A stretch of 64,000 nt of DNA, from assembly GCA_035362335.1 (NCBI GenBank), contig DAOSDL010000022.1, forward strand, positions 1 to 64,000, read 5' to 3'. Positions 35,980 through 45,124 of this stretch are shown here, one piece after another. A program made the position numbers and the translations under genes. Positions within the stretch are counted from its first letter, which is position 1; every line of letters starts with the position of its first letter. The DNA comes from JAOSJT01 sp035362335. Its GTDB lineage: Bacteria > Bacteroidota > Ignavibacteria > SZUA-365. The notes beneath the pieces were generated by a model that was not told where the DNA came from, did no database searches, and was given only the letters and a program-made list of their open reading frames with translations.

Positions 35980-35989
35980 ACCGATGGCA

Positions 35990-37918
35990 TCACCTCACAA
36001 TCAGCATGCGTCTGAAGATGCGCGTGTCGCCGGAGGAAAGACTGTAGTAGTACACACCGGTCGCCAAATCCGCCACATTTATCACGGCGCTGTACGTGCC
36101 CGCGCTTTTTTCGCCGGTGGCGATGGTGCGCACCGCACGGCCAAGCGCATCGTGCAGCATGAGGGTTACGCGCGCGCCGGGCATGGGCACGCCGTAACGG
36201 ATGGTGACCTGCGTGCCGTCGACGGTGTGCGTGGGATTCGGAAAACTCTGCTCGAGCGAGAAGTTTGCGGGCAGCATGCCCTCGGCACCCAAGGTGCGGC
36301 TCTCGCCCACGGTAAAGACATGGTTTCGCGCGGGCGCCCCGTAGGGCGACGTGCGCGTTTCGCGGCTGTCCGTCGCGGCAATGGAAAATTCCACGATGGT
36401 GCCCTGCGGAAATGCCAGCACCTCGCCGGAGTACAGCCCGGAGCCGGCGCCGAGTCCTTCGGCACTGTGCGGGGCAACGCGCGTCATAGCCACTGTTCCT
36501 CTGCTGCCGCCCGCGTTGTAGGACAGCGTCACGGGACCGCTGATCGCATGTGGCGACACAACCCAGGCCATGATGGTGCTGGCGCCGCCCGCATAAAAAA
36601 TCTTCGGATTCGTGCTGATCACCATACCGTGATACAGTACGGCATCCCATGCGTTGATCAATCCCCAGCCGCGACGATTGTCGGGCTGCGCAGTGTTGTC
36701 GGCTGTGGCGCGAAGCGCTTCGCGGACCTGAACGGGCGTGAGTTCGGGACGCGCCGAGCGCAGCAGCGCCGCGACGCCGGCGGCCAGTGGTGTGGCCAGC
36801 GAGGTGCCGTTGCTGCGTTCGTAGGCATCGCCACCGTAACGGCTGGCGCTGTAAACCTGCACACCGGGCGCGCAGATATCGGGCTTGATACGATTGTCGC
36901 TGGTGGGTCCGCTGGAACTGAATCCCGCGACGCCGCCCTGATACGTTACTGCGCCAACGGAGATCACAGAATCCGCATCGGCCGGTGCGATAATCGTACC
37001 GATGGCGCTTCCTTCGTTGCCCATGGCCGTCACGAGCAGAATGCCGCGCTTCGCCGCCTCGACGGCCGCCCTGGTGGTCACCGCGGTGCGACCATCCAGA
37101 TCGCCCTGTTCCCAACTGTACATGGTGCCGTCGTCCCAGTCCAGATAGCCCAACGAGGCGCTGACGATGCGCGCGCCCCGCGATTCCAGCCACTCCAGAC
37201 CTTCCACCCAGTAATCTTCCTCGATCTGCGTTTCCGAACCGTTGACTTCGGTTTTTGCCAACAAAAATGCCGCGTTGAACGCCGGACCGATGAGTTGCCC
37301 CTGCTTGAAGCCACCCAGCGCCGAGAAGGTGAGCGTGCCGTGACTGTCCTGTCCAGCGGGATCACCGGCTTCGTTCTCGGTGAGCGAATCGCCGTTGATC
37401 ACATCCAGTTCGGCCACGATGTTGCTCATCGCAAAGGCCTCGTGTCCGCGCCAGCGATAGCCATTGTCCAACATTCCCACCATGATGTCCGTGCCGTCGA
37501 TCCAGATGTCGTGCACGCGCGGCACGTTGATCATCTCCACCTGTTGCAGCGAAAAACCGTAGTCGAGTCCGTAGCCCTGCGTGGCCCGCGTCTTGGGCAA
37601 GGCGGGAGCGGCCTCCACCTTCGGCAGATGATAGCGCCGCACCGCTTCCACCGAGGAAACAAAAGGCAGTGCGCGTATGGCCGCGAGCGCTTCGTTGTCG
37701 GCAGACACGCTCACGGCGTTGAACCACCGCGACCGCACATGCGTCACCGCGCCGGCGCGCTCCAACGCGCCGATGTACGCCGCCGACGGAGGCGCGTCGA
37801 TAGCGCCCGCCGTGCCTCTGTCGGTGAAAAACACCCAATGCCGCTGCTGCGCATGAACGGACACACCCGCCACGAACAGCAGGGCCACACTCACATACAC
37901 GAAAGCGAAGCGACGCAT
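35990..37918 (-). CDS. Subtilisin-like (S8) serine peptidase with T9SS sorting domain
   Basis: A 642-residue secreted peptidase. The signal peptide ends at about residue 24, a propeptide follows, and the catalytic triad is Asp151 (GMLDNGYRW), His193 (DSHGTLTF) and Ser373 (NGTSLATPLAAG), with the oxyanion Asn301 in MGNEG. The C-terminal 80 residues start LEQSFPNPTHTVDGTQVTI and end in YYSLSSGDTRIF, a T9SS type A tail. It lies 12 bases after moxR and 10 before the VWA gene, in one transcription unit. It should act at the cell surface or outside. Confidence 0.93.
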   Translation of the reverse strand: MRRFAFVYVSVALLFVAGVSVHAQQRHWVFFTDRGTAGAIDAPPSAAYIGALERAGAVTHVRSRWFNAVSVSADNEALAAIRALPFVSSVEAVRRYHLPKVEAAPALPKTRATQGYGLDYGFSLQQVEMINVPRVHDIWIDGTDIMVGMLDNGYRWRGHEAFAMSNIVAELDVINGDSLTENEAGDPAGQDSHGTLTFSALGGFKQGQLIGPAFNAAFLLAKTEVNGSETQIEEDYWVEGLEWLESRGARIVSASLGYLDWDDGTMYSWEQGDLDGRTAVTTRAAVEAAKRGILLVTAMGNEGSAIGTIIAPADADSVISVGAVTYQGGVAGFSSSGPTSDNRIKPDICAPGVQVYSASRYGGDAYERSNGTSLATPLAAGVAALLRSARPELTPVQVREALRATADNTAQPDNRRGWGLINAWDAVLYHGMVISTNPKIFYAGGASTIMAWVVSPHAISGPVTLSYNAGGSRGTVAMTRVAPHSAEGLGAGSGLYSGEVLAFPQGTIVEFSIAATDSRETRTSPYGAPARNHVFTVGESRTLGAEGMLPANFSLEQSFPNPTHTVDGTQVTIRYGVPMPGARVTLMLHDALGRAVRTIATGEKSAGTYSAVINVADLATGVYYYSLSSGDTRIFRRMLIVR

Positions 37919-37930
37919 GCGACCTCCTTG

Positions 37931-38929
37931 TCAGCCTTCCTGGAGCAGTCGATCGATAATCTGAATTGTTGTCACGCCCTCGGCTTCGGCGTTGAAATTT
38001 TGCACGATGCGATGGCGCAGCACGGGACGGGCCACGGCCTTCACGTCATCCACATCGGGCATGGCGCGGCCGGCGAGAATGGCGCGCGTCTTGGCGCCGA
38101 GAATCAGGTACTGTGAGGCGCGCGGACCCGCGCCCCAACGAATCCAATCCTTGATGAACTGCGGTGCACCCTCTTCGGTGGGACGCGTGCGCGTCACCAA
38201 ACCCACGGCATAGGAAATGACATGATCCGCCACCGGCACGCGGCGCACCAGATCCTGGAAATACACCACATCCTCGCCGGTGAGCACTGTCGACAGCGAA
38301 GCGGTGAGAGGACTGGTGGTTTGTTTGACGATGCGCTCCTCTTCCTGGCGTGAGGGATAGTCCAGCCAGAGATTGAACATGAAGCGATCGAGCTGTGCTT
38401 CGGGCAAAGGATAGGTTCCCTCCTGCTCGATGGGATTCTGCGTGGCGAGCACGAAGAAGGGTTCCTGCAACACGTAGCGCGTTCCCGCTGCGGTGACGTT
38501 GTGCTCCTGCATCGCCTCAAGCAAGGCGCTCTGCGTTTTCGGAGGCGTACGGTTGATTTCGTCGGCGAGGACGATATTGGCAAAAATGGGACCTTTCACG
38601 AAACGGAAGGCCTTGCTGCCCGTGCTGCGATCGTCCTCGATAATTTCCGTACCGGTGATGTCACTCGGCATGAGATCGGGTGTGAACTGGATGCGGCTGA
38701 AGGACAGGTCGATGACTTCGGCCAGCGTTTTGATGAGCAGGGTTTTCGCCAGACCCGGCACGCCCACCAGCAGGCAGTGTCCTTTGGCCAGCAGGGCCGT
38801 GAGCAATTGCTCGACGATTTCCTCCTGTCCGATAATCACCTTGCCGATTTCCTTCTTGAGCCGGGCATGCGTTTCGCTGAGCGCGGCCACGGCCTGCACG
38901 TCGTCCTGATATTTCGGTTGAGCTGTCAT
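37931..38929 (-). CDS. MoxR-family AAA ATPase
   Basis: A 332-residue MoxR. Walker A is GVPGLAKTLLIK, Walker B and the MoxR signature read ILADEINRTPPKTQSALLEA, sensor 1 is in FVLATQNPIEQEGTYPLPEA, and LDRFMFNLWLDYP follows. MoxR ATPases are chaperones that mature or insert a substrate together with a VWA-domain partner. The start at 38929 overlaps the M16 stop (ATGA); an upstream frame to 39142 is spurious. A VWA gene is present two genes downstream. Confidence 0.94.
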   Translation of the reverse strand: MTAQPKYQDDVQAVAALSETHARLKKEIGKVIIGQEEIVEQLLTALLAKGHCLLVGVPGLAKTLLIKTLAEVIDLSFSRIQFTPDLMPSDITGTEIIEDDRSTGSKAFRFVKGPIFANIVLADEINRTPPKTQSALLEAMQEHNVTAAGTRYVLQEPFFVLATQNPIEQEGTYPLPEAQLDRFMFNLWLDYPSRQEEERIVKQTTSPLTASLSTVLTGEDVVYFQDLVRRVPVADHVISYAVGLVTRTRPTEEGAPQFIKDWIRWGAGPRASQYLILGAKTRAILAGRAMPDVDDVKAVARPVLRHRIVQNFNAEAEGVTTIQIIDRLLQEG

Positions 38930-40326
38930 AAGTCCTGTGCGAGAGGTGAAACGTCGGGAATGATGGCGCCGTCGGTGTCGTACACCTGCACCGCACCGAA
39001 GCGCTCGAGAGTGTTGCGCAGTTGCTGGCCGCGACCCGATACCACAATGGCGGCGGTGTCGGGATGCAGATAGCGTTGCGCCGTTTCCTGTATGCGTTCC
39101 GGCGTGAGCGCCATCACGGAACTGTTGAAACGATTGTACCAAGTTTTACCGAGGCCGTACAGCTCGATGGCGATGATGCGCTGCGCCACCTGCGTGGGCG
39201 TTTCGATCTGCAGCGGGAAACTTCCGGTAACGTAACGTTGCACGTGTTCCAGTTCCTCGGGCGACACCGGCTCTTCGCGCAGCCGGTGCATTTCGCGCAG
39301 CATTTCCTCGATGGCGAGATCGGTGATTTCGCTGCGCACTTCCGCGCCTGCGGCGAAGGGACCGGCATGACGCCGCGCATCGAAGCGCGAATGCGCGCCA
39401 TAGGTGTAGCCCTTGTCCTCGCGCAAATTCAGATTGAGCCTCGAGCCGAAATAGCCGCCGAACAGCGTGTTCATCACCGATACGGCAATATAGTCTTCGC
39501 TGGTACGGCTGATGCCGCCATGTCCCACCACCACGGAGGTTTGCACGGCATTGGGGCGATCCACGATCTGCACCACGCGCTCCTCGGCCGCTGCGGGAAT
39601 TGTCTCGCCGTCCATGGCCGCATCGCGGATTGGCCAATCGCCAAACTGCTGCTCCGCCAGGCGCAGCACCTCGTCCGGATCGGCATCACCCACCACCAGC
39701 AGAAAGGCATTGCCGGGGTGGAAGCGCTCGGCATGCACACGCCGGAGATCGCTCACCGTCATGTGTTCCACGCTGTGCTCATCGCCGTCCTGCGGCAGGC
39801 CGTAGGGATGCGCTCCGTACAAGGCCGCGCAGAAGCGCTGCCAGGCGAGCACACCGGGGCTGGATTTTTCCTGAAGAATGTCCGCCAGGCGCTGCTCGCG
39901 CATGCGCTGCAATTCTTCCTCCTGAAACGCCGGCTGCCGCGCCACATCCGCCAGCACATCCATGGCATGCGCGGTGTGGCGACTCAGATGCGTAATGCCG
40001 ATGGAAATGCTGTCCCAGCCCGCGCCGCTGCCGATGCTGCCGCCGCGGCCTTCGATGGCTTCCACAATATCCTGCGCACTGCGGCCGGGCGTGCCCTTGA
40101 TCAGCATTTCGCCGGTCATGGAGGCGAGTCCGGCAAGCGCACTGTCGTGACTGGATCCGCCTCGCAGCACGAGATTCATGTTCACCAGCGGCAGCGTGCG
40201 TTGCGCATGCACAAGCACACGCAGGCCGTTGCCCAACACCAGTTCATGATAATCCGGAAAGGTCACATCCTTCGGAATGCCCGGCGTGGGCGGAAGCTTC
40301 GGGTCGTTCCCGTTGTGCATACTCAT
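38926..40326 (-). CDS. M16-family peptidase subunit, catalytically inactive type
   Basis: A 466-residue insulinase-like protein. The metal-binding HxxEH motif is absent where it should be (HDSALAGLASMTGEMLIKG), but the R/Y pair that holds the substrate is conserved (REDKGYTYGAHSRF). This pattern is that of the non-catalytic partner of heterodimeric M16B peptidases. Its start overlaps the stop of the active-subunit gene, as expected for a fixed stoichiometry. No clear signal peptide. Confidence 0.9.
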   Translation of the reverse strand: MSMHNGNDPKLPPTPGIPKDVTFPDYHELVLGNGLRVLVHAQRTLPLVNMNLVLRGGSSHDSALAGLASMTGEMLIKGTPGRSAQDIVEAIEGRGGSIGSGAGWDSISIGITHLSRHTAHAMDVLADVARQPAFQEEELQRMREQRLADILQEKSSPGVLAWQRFCAALYGAHPYGLPQDGDEHSVEHMTVSDLRRVHAERFHPGNAFLLVVGDADPDEVLRLAEQQFGDWPIRDAAMDGETIPAAAEERVVQIVDRPNAVQTSVVVGHGGISRTSEDYIAVSVMNTLFGGYFGSRLNLNLREDKGYTYGAHSRFDARRHAGPFAAGAEVRSEITDLAIEEMLREMHRLREEPVSPEELEHVQRYVTGSFPLQIETPTQVAQRIIAIELYGLGKTWYNRFNSSVMALTPERIQETAQRYLHPDTAAIVVSGRGQQLRNTLERFGAVQVYDTDGAIIPDVSPLAQDL

Positions 40327-41606
40327 ACGCCCTCCCGTGATTGCTGCTTGGGATAGGGCACATAGTACAGGCAGGTCGTATTGTTCTCGGTGAGATAGGT
40401 CGACGCCACGCGCTGCACATCCTCGAGCGTCACCGCGCGGATATGGTCGAGCTGCCGGTTGATCAGCGACGCATCGCGCGAGAGCACGCGGAAGGTGTTG
40501 AGCATGTCGGCACGCGACTGCAGCGAGGTGATGGAGTGGACGAAACTCGATTCCATGCGGTTCTTGGCTTTTTCCAATTCACGCTCGGTCACACCATTGC
40601 GCCGCACGTCGTCGAGTTCGCGCCAGAGCATGGTCTCGAGCATGTCCGGCGACTTGCCCTGCTGCGCGATCAGACGGAAGAGGAACAGTCCGGGCATTTC
40701 CAGGTCGAAGGCGTAGGAAACGATGGACTGCGCCACGCGCGCTTCGTACACGAAGGAGCGATGCAGGCGCGAACTCTCGCCCGAGGTGAGGATCTGCGAC
40801 AGCACATCCAGCGGCAGGAAATCCCGATGGTTGAGATCCGGAATATGCATGCCCAGCATCAATGCGGGCAGGGGGATGCTGTCGTACACGTAATCCCGGA
40901 TTTGCGTGGTCTGAGGAGGCTCGTGCACAAAGGGCCGGTACAATTCCACATCATCGCCGACGATGTCGCCGAAATACTTCTTCACCAGACGGAAGGCCTC
41001 GTTGCTGTCGAAATCGCCCGCCAGGCACAAGGTGGCGTTGCGCGGCTGATAGTACATGCGGTGAAACGCCTGTACGTGTTCGAGTGTGGCGGCACGAATA
41101 TCGGCGATGGAACCGATGGTGGGATGCTTGTAGGGCTGCAATTTGTAGGCGCGGGCGAACAGCTCCATCAGCATGGTGCCGTAGGGTTGATTGTCGTAGC
41201 GCGAGCGCCGCTCCTCGATCACCACGTCGCGCTGGTTTTCGAGATTCTCCTCGGTCACCGCCAGCGCGCGCATGCGATCGGCCTCCAGCCACAAGCCGAG
41301 TTCGAGTTGATGCGCGGGAAGGGTTTCGTAGTAATTCGTACGATCGAAGGATGTGGAGGCATTGAGCGTGCCCCCTGCACTCTGCACATGCTGGAAATGC
41401 ATGTTGGCGGGCACATTCTCCGAGCCCTGAAACATCATGTGCTCGAACAGATGTGCGAAACCCGATTCGCCCTCGTGCTCGTTCTTCGATCCCACATGAT
41501 ACCAAAGATTCACGGCGACAAGGGGAATGGAGCCGTCCCTGTGCAGGATGACGTGCAGGCCATTCGGCAAATCAAATTCTTCAAACGTCAGGTCGATCGT
41601 GGCCAC
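40323..41606 (-). CDS. M16-family zinc peptidase, catalytic subunit
   Basis: A 427-residue insulinase-like peptidase with the inverted zinc motif HLFEH at residues 52-56 (FAHLFEHMMFQGSENV) and the downstream glutamate region (ENQRDVVIEERRSR). It opens with a GTG codon; the N-terminus has no obvious export signal. Together with the next gene it should form an M16B-type heterodimer that degrades short peptides. It is the first of five tightly packed minus-strand genes (two M16, MoxR, subtilase, VWA). Confidence 0.92.
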   Translation of the reverse strand: MATIDLTFEEFDLPNGLHVILHRDGSIPLVAVNLWYHVGSKNEHEGESGFAHLFEHMMFQGSENVPANMHFQHVQSAGGTLNASTSFDRTNYYETLPAHQLELGLWLEADRMRALAVTEENLENQRDVVIEERRSRYDNQPYGTMLMELFARAYKLQPYKHPTIGSIADIRAATLEHVQAFHRMYYQPRNATLCLAGDFDSNEAFRLVKKYFGDIVGDDVELYRPFVHEPPQTTQIRDYVYDSIPLPALMLGMHIPDLNHRDFLPLDVLSQILTSGESSRLHRSFVYEARVAQSIVSYAFDLEMPGLFLFRLIAQQGKSPDMLETMLWRELDDVRRNGVTERELEKAKNRMESSFVHSITSLQSRADMLNTFRVLSRDASLINRQLDHIRAVTLEDVQRVASTYLTENNTTCLYYVPYPKQQSREGV

Positions 41607-41748
41607 CTACAGGTTATGCATTCTCAACGGTTCAGCTAGCAACGTCCCGCACGCGGGAATCATTCCACGACCGGACGATGCGACGCGTGTTTCTTCGATC
41701 AGCGTGGCCTCGCCTCCGCTGAGCTGTGCACGCGTACCGCGCGGGACA

Positions 41749-43011
41749 TCAGTTATTGACTTTCCAGTACACGTTGTTACGTATCGAAGCGAGCCATTCG
41801 CTGTACAGGCGATTCGTCTTGTACATGCGGGCCAGGTTTGCGATGCTCTGATAATCCCCCTCCAGCGTCGCCGGATGCTGCGCGATGCGGCGCTGCAACT
41901 GCACGATGGCGTAGGCGTAATCGCGCTCCATGGTGATTTTCACCGGCGCCGAAATTTCACCCGCGCGCAAATTCTGCTGCACCAGTTTCATTTCGTCCGT
42001 CAGCTTTTCCACTTCAACCACTCCCAGCGAACCGCCGCTCTTGCGCGAATCCTCGTCCTCGGAATACCGGAGGGCCAATTCCTCGAAAGAAGCGCCGTCG
42101 AGTATGCGCTGGCGCAAGGCGTTCAGCGAATCGATCACAGACTGATCGCTCTCGCCGGTTTTCTGCACTTTGATCAGAATGTGCAGGGGCACGATGGCTT
42201 CGCCTTTGCGCTCGGCCAGCTTGATGATGTGAAAACCGAACTGCGTTTCCACCACCTCGGAGAGCTGCCCCACTTCGAGATTGAAGGCCGCTTCCTCGAA
42301 TTCCTTGACAAACACACCGCGACGTGCGAGTCCCAGACTGCCGCCATTGCGCGCGCTGCCCACATCATCGCTATAGCGCTTGGCCAATTCCGCGAAATCG
42401 GCGCCGCCCTTCAGCGAATCGAGCAATCTCCGCGTCTTGTCGCGCGCGGCATCGCGGAAGGCGTCGGTAACGCGGGGAAACATGGCGATTTGCCGCAGCT
42501 CGACTTGCTCGGGCACGGGCGGAAGACTGTCGGCATAGGTCTGGAAAAACTCCACCACCTCGCGATGGGTGACTTCCACCACGCCGAACTTCTGCTGCTG
42601 AATCATCTCGATCATGAGGCGCTTGCGGATGTCCTCGCGAAATTCGCGCTTCATCTGCGCGATGCTCATACCAGCCGCCTGCTCGAGTTTCTGTTCGGAG
42701 CCGTAGCGACGGGCCAACATCTTGACCTGCTGCTCGAGACGACGCGTGACTTCCTCCTGTGGAATGTCCACACTGTCGAGCACCGCCTGCGCGAGCACCA
42801 GTTTGTCGCTCATCATCGCATCGAGAATGCGGGTACGCAACGACGCATCCTCGGTGCCACGTGCGCCGGCTTGCAGCAGTTGCAATTGCAATTCGGATTC
42901 GGTGATGATTTCGTCGCCAATGACGGCGACGATGCGGTCGAGCACGCGCGCGTCCTGCGCACAGAGCGTGGCGGAGAAGAAGAACGCGAGGACGAGGAAA
43001 ATGGCACGCAT
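41749..43011 (-). CDS. SurA-like peptidyl-prolyl cis-trans isomerase
   Basis: A 420-residue periplasmic chaperone-isomerase. The signal peptide is residues 1-18, the SurA N-terminal region begins RIVAVIGDEIITESELQLQL, and two parvulin domains follow, the second containing IVPLHILIKVQK and ERKGEAI. This arrangement is that of SurA, which helps outer-membrane proteins fold. It is the third of three successive isomerase genes. The ATG at 43011 was preferred to an upstream in-frame codon because the signal peptide begins there. Confidence 0.85.
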   Translation of the reverse strand: MRAIFLVLAFFFSATLCAQDARVLDRIVAVIGDEIITESELQLQLLQAGARGTEDASLRTRILDAMMSDKLVLAQAVLDSVDIPQEEVTRRLEQQVKMLARRYGSEQKLEQAAGMSIAQMKREFREDIRKRLMIEMIQQQKFGVVEVTHREVVEFFQTYADSLPPVPEQVELRQIAMFPRVTDAFRDAARDKTRRLLDSLKGGADFAELAKRYSDDVGSARNGGSLGLARRGVFVKEFEEAAFNLEVGQLSEVVETQFGFHIIKLAERKGEAIVPLHILIKVQKTGESDQSVIDSLNALRQRILDGASFEELALRYSEDEDSRKSGGSLGVVEVEKLTDEMKLVQQNLRAGEISAPVKITMERDYAYAIVQLQRRIAQHPATLEGDYQSIANLARMYKTNRLYSEWLASIRNNVYWKVNN

Positions 43012-43068
43012 GGAGTTATCCAAAAAAATGCACAATACGGAGTGCGGGCAATGCGCCGCAAGGCGAAA

Positions 43069-45078
43069 TCACTTCCCCTCGGGTGCGGGAGGAAACGCGT
43101 TGTCGAGATGTTCGGGATGCAGCTTCACGCCGAATTTGTCGCGCAACGTGGCCACCCATTGCTGGCGATACTCGGCGGCGCGGATTTCCTTCAGGCGCGC
43201 TGTGGCAGAGGGCTTGGCCTCGTCCCACGTCATTTCCCGCGCGGGATGCTTGTCGAGCACCTTGATCACGGAAAAACCCGTCTGGAATTGAATCGGCCCC
43301 ACGATGGCGCCCACCTCGTTCTCATGGGCGGCACGCGAAAGATCGTTGGCGTTCACGTCCACGAAATCCCACACACCCTTGCGCTGGAAATAGCCCGGGC
43401 GCTGAGTGTAGCGACCGGCCAATTCCAGGAAGTCCTTGCCGCTGCGAAGACTGTCGAGGTAAATATCGGCCATGCGCTGCGTGTACGTGTAAATCTCGGC
43501 GAAGCGCACACGCGCTGGCAGTATGAAAGCGTCGCTGTTCTGCTTCCACCATTCCGCCACTTCGGTCTCGGGAATGTCGATGGCCTTCCATACCGCCTCC
43601 TCTTCGAGACGCGTCACCAGCGAGGTGGCGCGATACTCGTCGAGCAAGCGGCGGAATTCCGGAACTTCGCTCTCGAAATTCGCGCACTGTGCCAACGCCA
43701 ACTGCTGATCGGCGAGCATCATGGCAACGGTATCGAACAGTGCCACGGTGAACGGCCGCATTTGCACGGTGCTCTCTTTTTTCATGAACGACACCGCGAC
43801 GTCCACGGAAATCGGACCGACAGCGGTGCGCAGCAAATACGCCGCGCGGTCATCCTGCGTCAGCCGCTGATCCCAGCCCGGAGTGGATGTGGTCATGTCC
43901 GCCGTCATACGCGAGATAATCCTGTCCACCACGTTGCGCTGTACGGTGAAGCCATTCTCCTTACGCAGTCGCGCGAAGTAGTTCAGAAAGTCCGTATTGA
44001 AGCGCTCCTTGCGATACACGCGCCGCAGATTCTCCCGCTGCTCATCGAAGGGCAGCGCGGGTTCCTCCGCGAGAATTTTCACCAGATGCATGGCGTAAGG
44101 CGTGCGAATGGGACGCGACACCTCGCCCACATTGAGGGAGAAAATGGCTTCCTCGAAATGGGCTTCGATATTGGTCCCGCGATTCATCCACCCGAGATCG
44201 CCGCCGATGGCCGCGGTGCTGCTGTCCTGCGAATTACGCTGGGCCAGTTCACCGAAGCCCGCGAGTCCCTGTTGCAGCGTGTCGAGAATGCGCGAGAGAT
44301 GCTCGAATGCCGCGGTGGTGTCGTTGGGATTGTCCAGATCGAGGCGGTACAGGATATGCGCAGGACGCAGGCGCAGGCGCGCGGGTTTGCGATCCATCAC
44401 GCGGAAGAGGTGATAGCCGAACACCGTGCGCAGCAGATGCGGCGTGATGCCTCCCTGCGGCAGAGCGTACATCATGTCGTCGAGTTGCGGAAAACTCGTT
44501 CCCGCGATGAACCACCCGATAAAGCCGCGCGTGCGACTCTTGCCGCCGTCGTCGCTGAATTCCATCACCAGCGAATCGAAGGCCTCCGGATGCGCATTGA
44601 CAATCGCCTGAATGACGCGGGCCTTCTCATAGGTCTGAATGGTATCGACACCATCGCCGCCCTCTCCGGGAACCCATTTCACCAGCAATTGCTGCAGCTT
44701 TATTTCCTCTTTCCTCCGCTCGAACAACGTTTTCACAGCGGGTTCGATAAAATCGCGTTCGTAGAGAAAATTCACCGCGAGATCGTTGCGATACTGCTGA
44801 TACTCCTGCTGAAATGCCGGCTCGGTATGATAACCGCGCGCTTCGGCTTCCTTTTGTTTGACGTGAAAATCGACGAGCGTTTCCAGGAAATCGGGTTTTT
44901 CGCTGTCGACTTTCGGCGGGCCAAGACGCGTGCGCAGGAACATGCGCTCGTACTCGGCAACACGCAGCGAATCGCCGCCGATGGTGGCGAGGACGTCCTC
45001 CGGAACGCTCGAGCAACCATATGCCACAATGCTGGCCACAAGCGTGGCCAGCAGGGCAATCCTGTTCGTGGGAGACAT
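43069..45078 (-). CDS. Lipoprotein peptidyl-prolyl isomerase (parvulin type)
   Basis: A 669-residue protein. The N-terminus (LLATLVASIVAYGC) has a lipobox, so it should be anchored to a membrane. Parvulin-like domains are present: RLRPAHILYRLDL with the typical NPNDTTAAFEHL spacing, and GGDLGWMNRGTNIEAHFEEA later. Sequence similarity to its neighbours suggests duplication. The ATG at 45078 has GGGGAAAGG upstream. Probable role: periplasmic folding of exported or outer-membrane proteins. Confidence 0.82.
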   Translation of the reverse strand: MSPTNRIALLATLVASIVAYGCSSVPEDVLATIGGDSLRVAEYERMFLRTRLGPPKVDSEKPDFLETLVDFHVKQKEAEARGYHTEPAFQQEYQQYRNDLAVNFLYERDFIEPAVKTLFERRKEEIKLQQLLVKWVPGEGGDGVDTIQTYEKARVIQAIVNAHPEAFDSLVMEFSDDGGKSRTRGFIGWFIAGTSFPQLDDMMYALPQGGITPHLLRTVFGYHLFRVMDRKPARLRLRPAHILYRLDLDNPNDTTAAFEHLSRILDTLQQGLAGFGELAQRNSQDSSTAAIGGDLGWMNRGTNIEAHFEEAIFSLNVGEVSRPIRTPYAMHLVKILAEEPALPFDEQRENLRRVYRKERFNTDFLNYFARLRKENGFTVQRNVVDRIISRMTADMTTSTPGWDQRLTQDDRAAYLLRTAVGPISVDVAVSFMKKESTVQMRPFTVALFDTVAMMLADQQLALAQCANFESEVPEFRRLLDEYRATSLVTRLEEEAVWKAIDIPETEVAEWWKQNSDAFILPARVRFAEIYTYTQRMADIYLDSLRSGKDFLELAGRYTQRPGYFQRKGVWDFVDVNANDLSRAAHENEVGAIVGPIQFQTGFSVIKVLDKHPAREMTWDEAKPSATARLKEIRAAEYRQQWVATLRDKFGVKLHPEHLDNAFPPAPEGK

Positions 45079-45124
45079 GCCTTTCCCCTGCGTTGATAAA
45101 CTGCTCATGGCGCGGAACGAGTCC

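Noticed and set aside
38930..39142. N-terminal extension of MoxR
   Set aside because: It runs through the M16 coding region and is arginine/histidine-rich; ATG 38929 overlaps the M16 stop as ATGA and begins the family.
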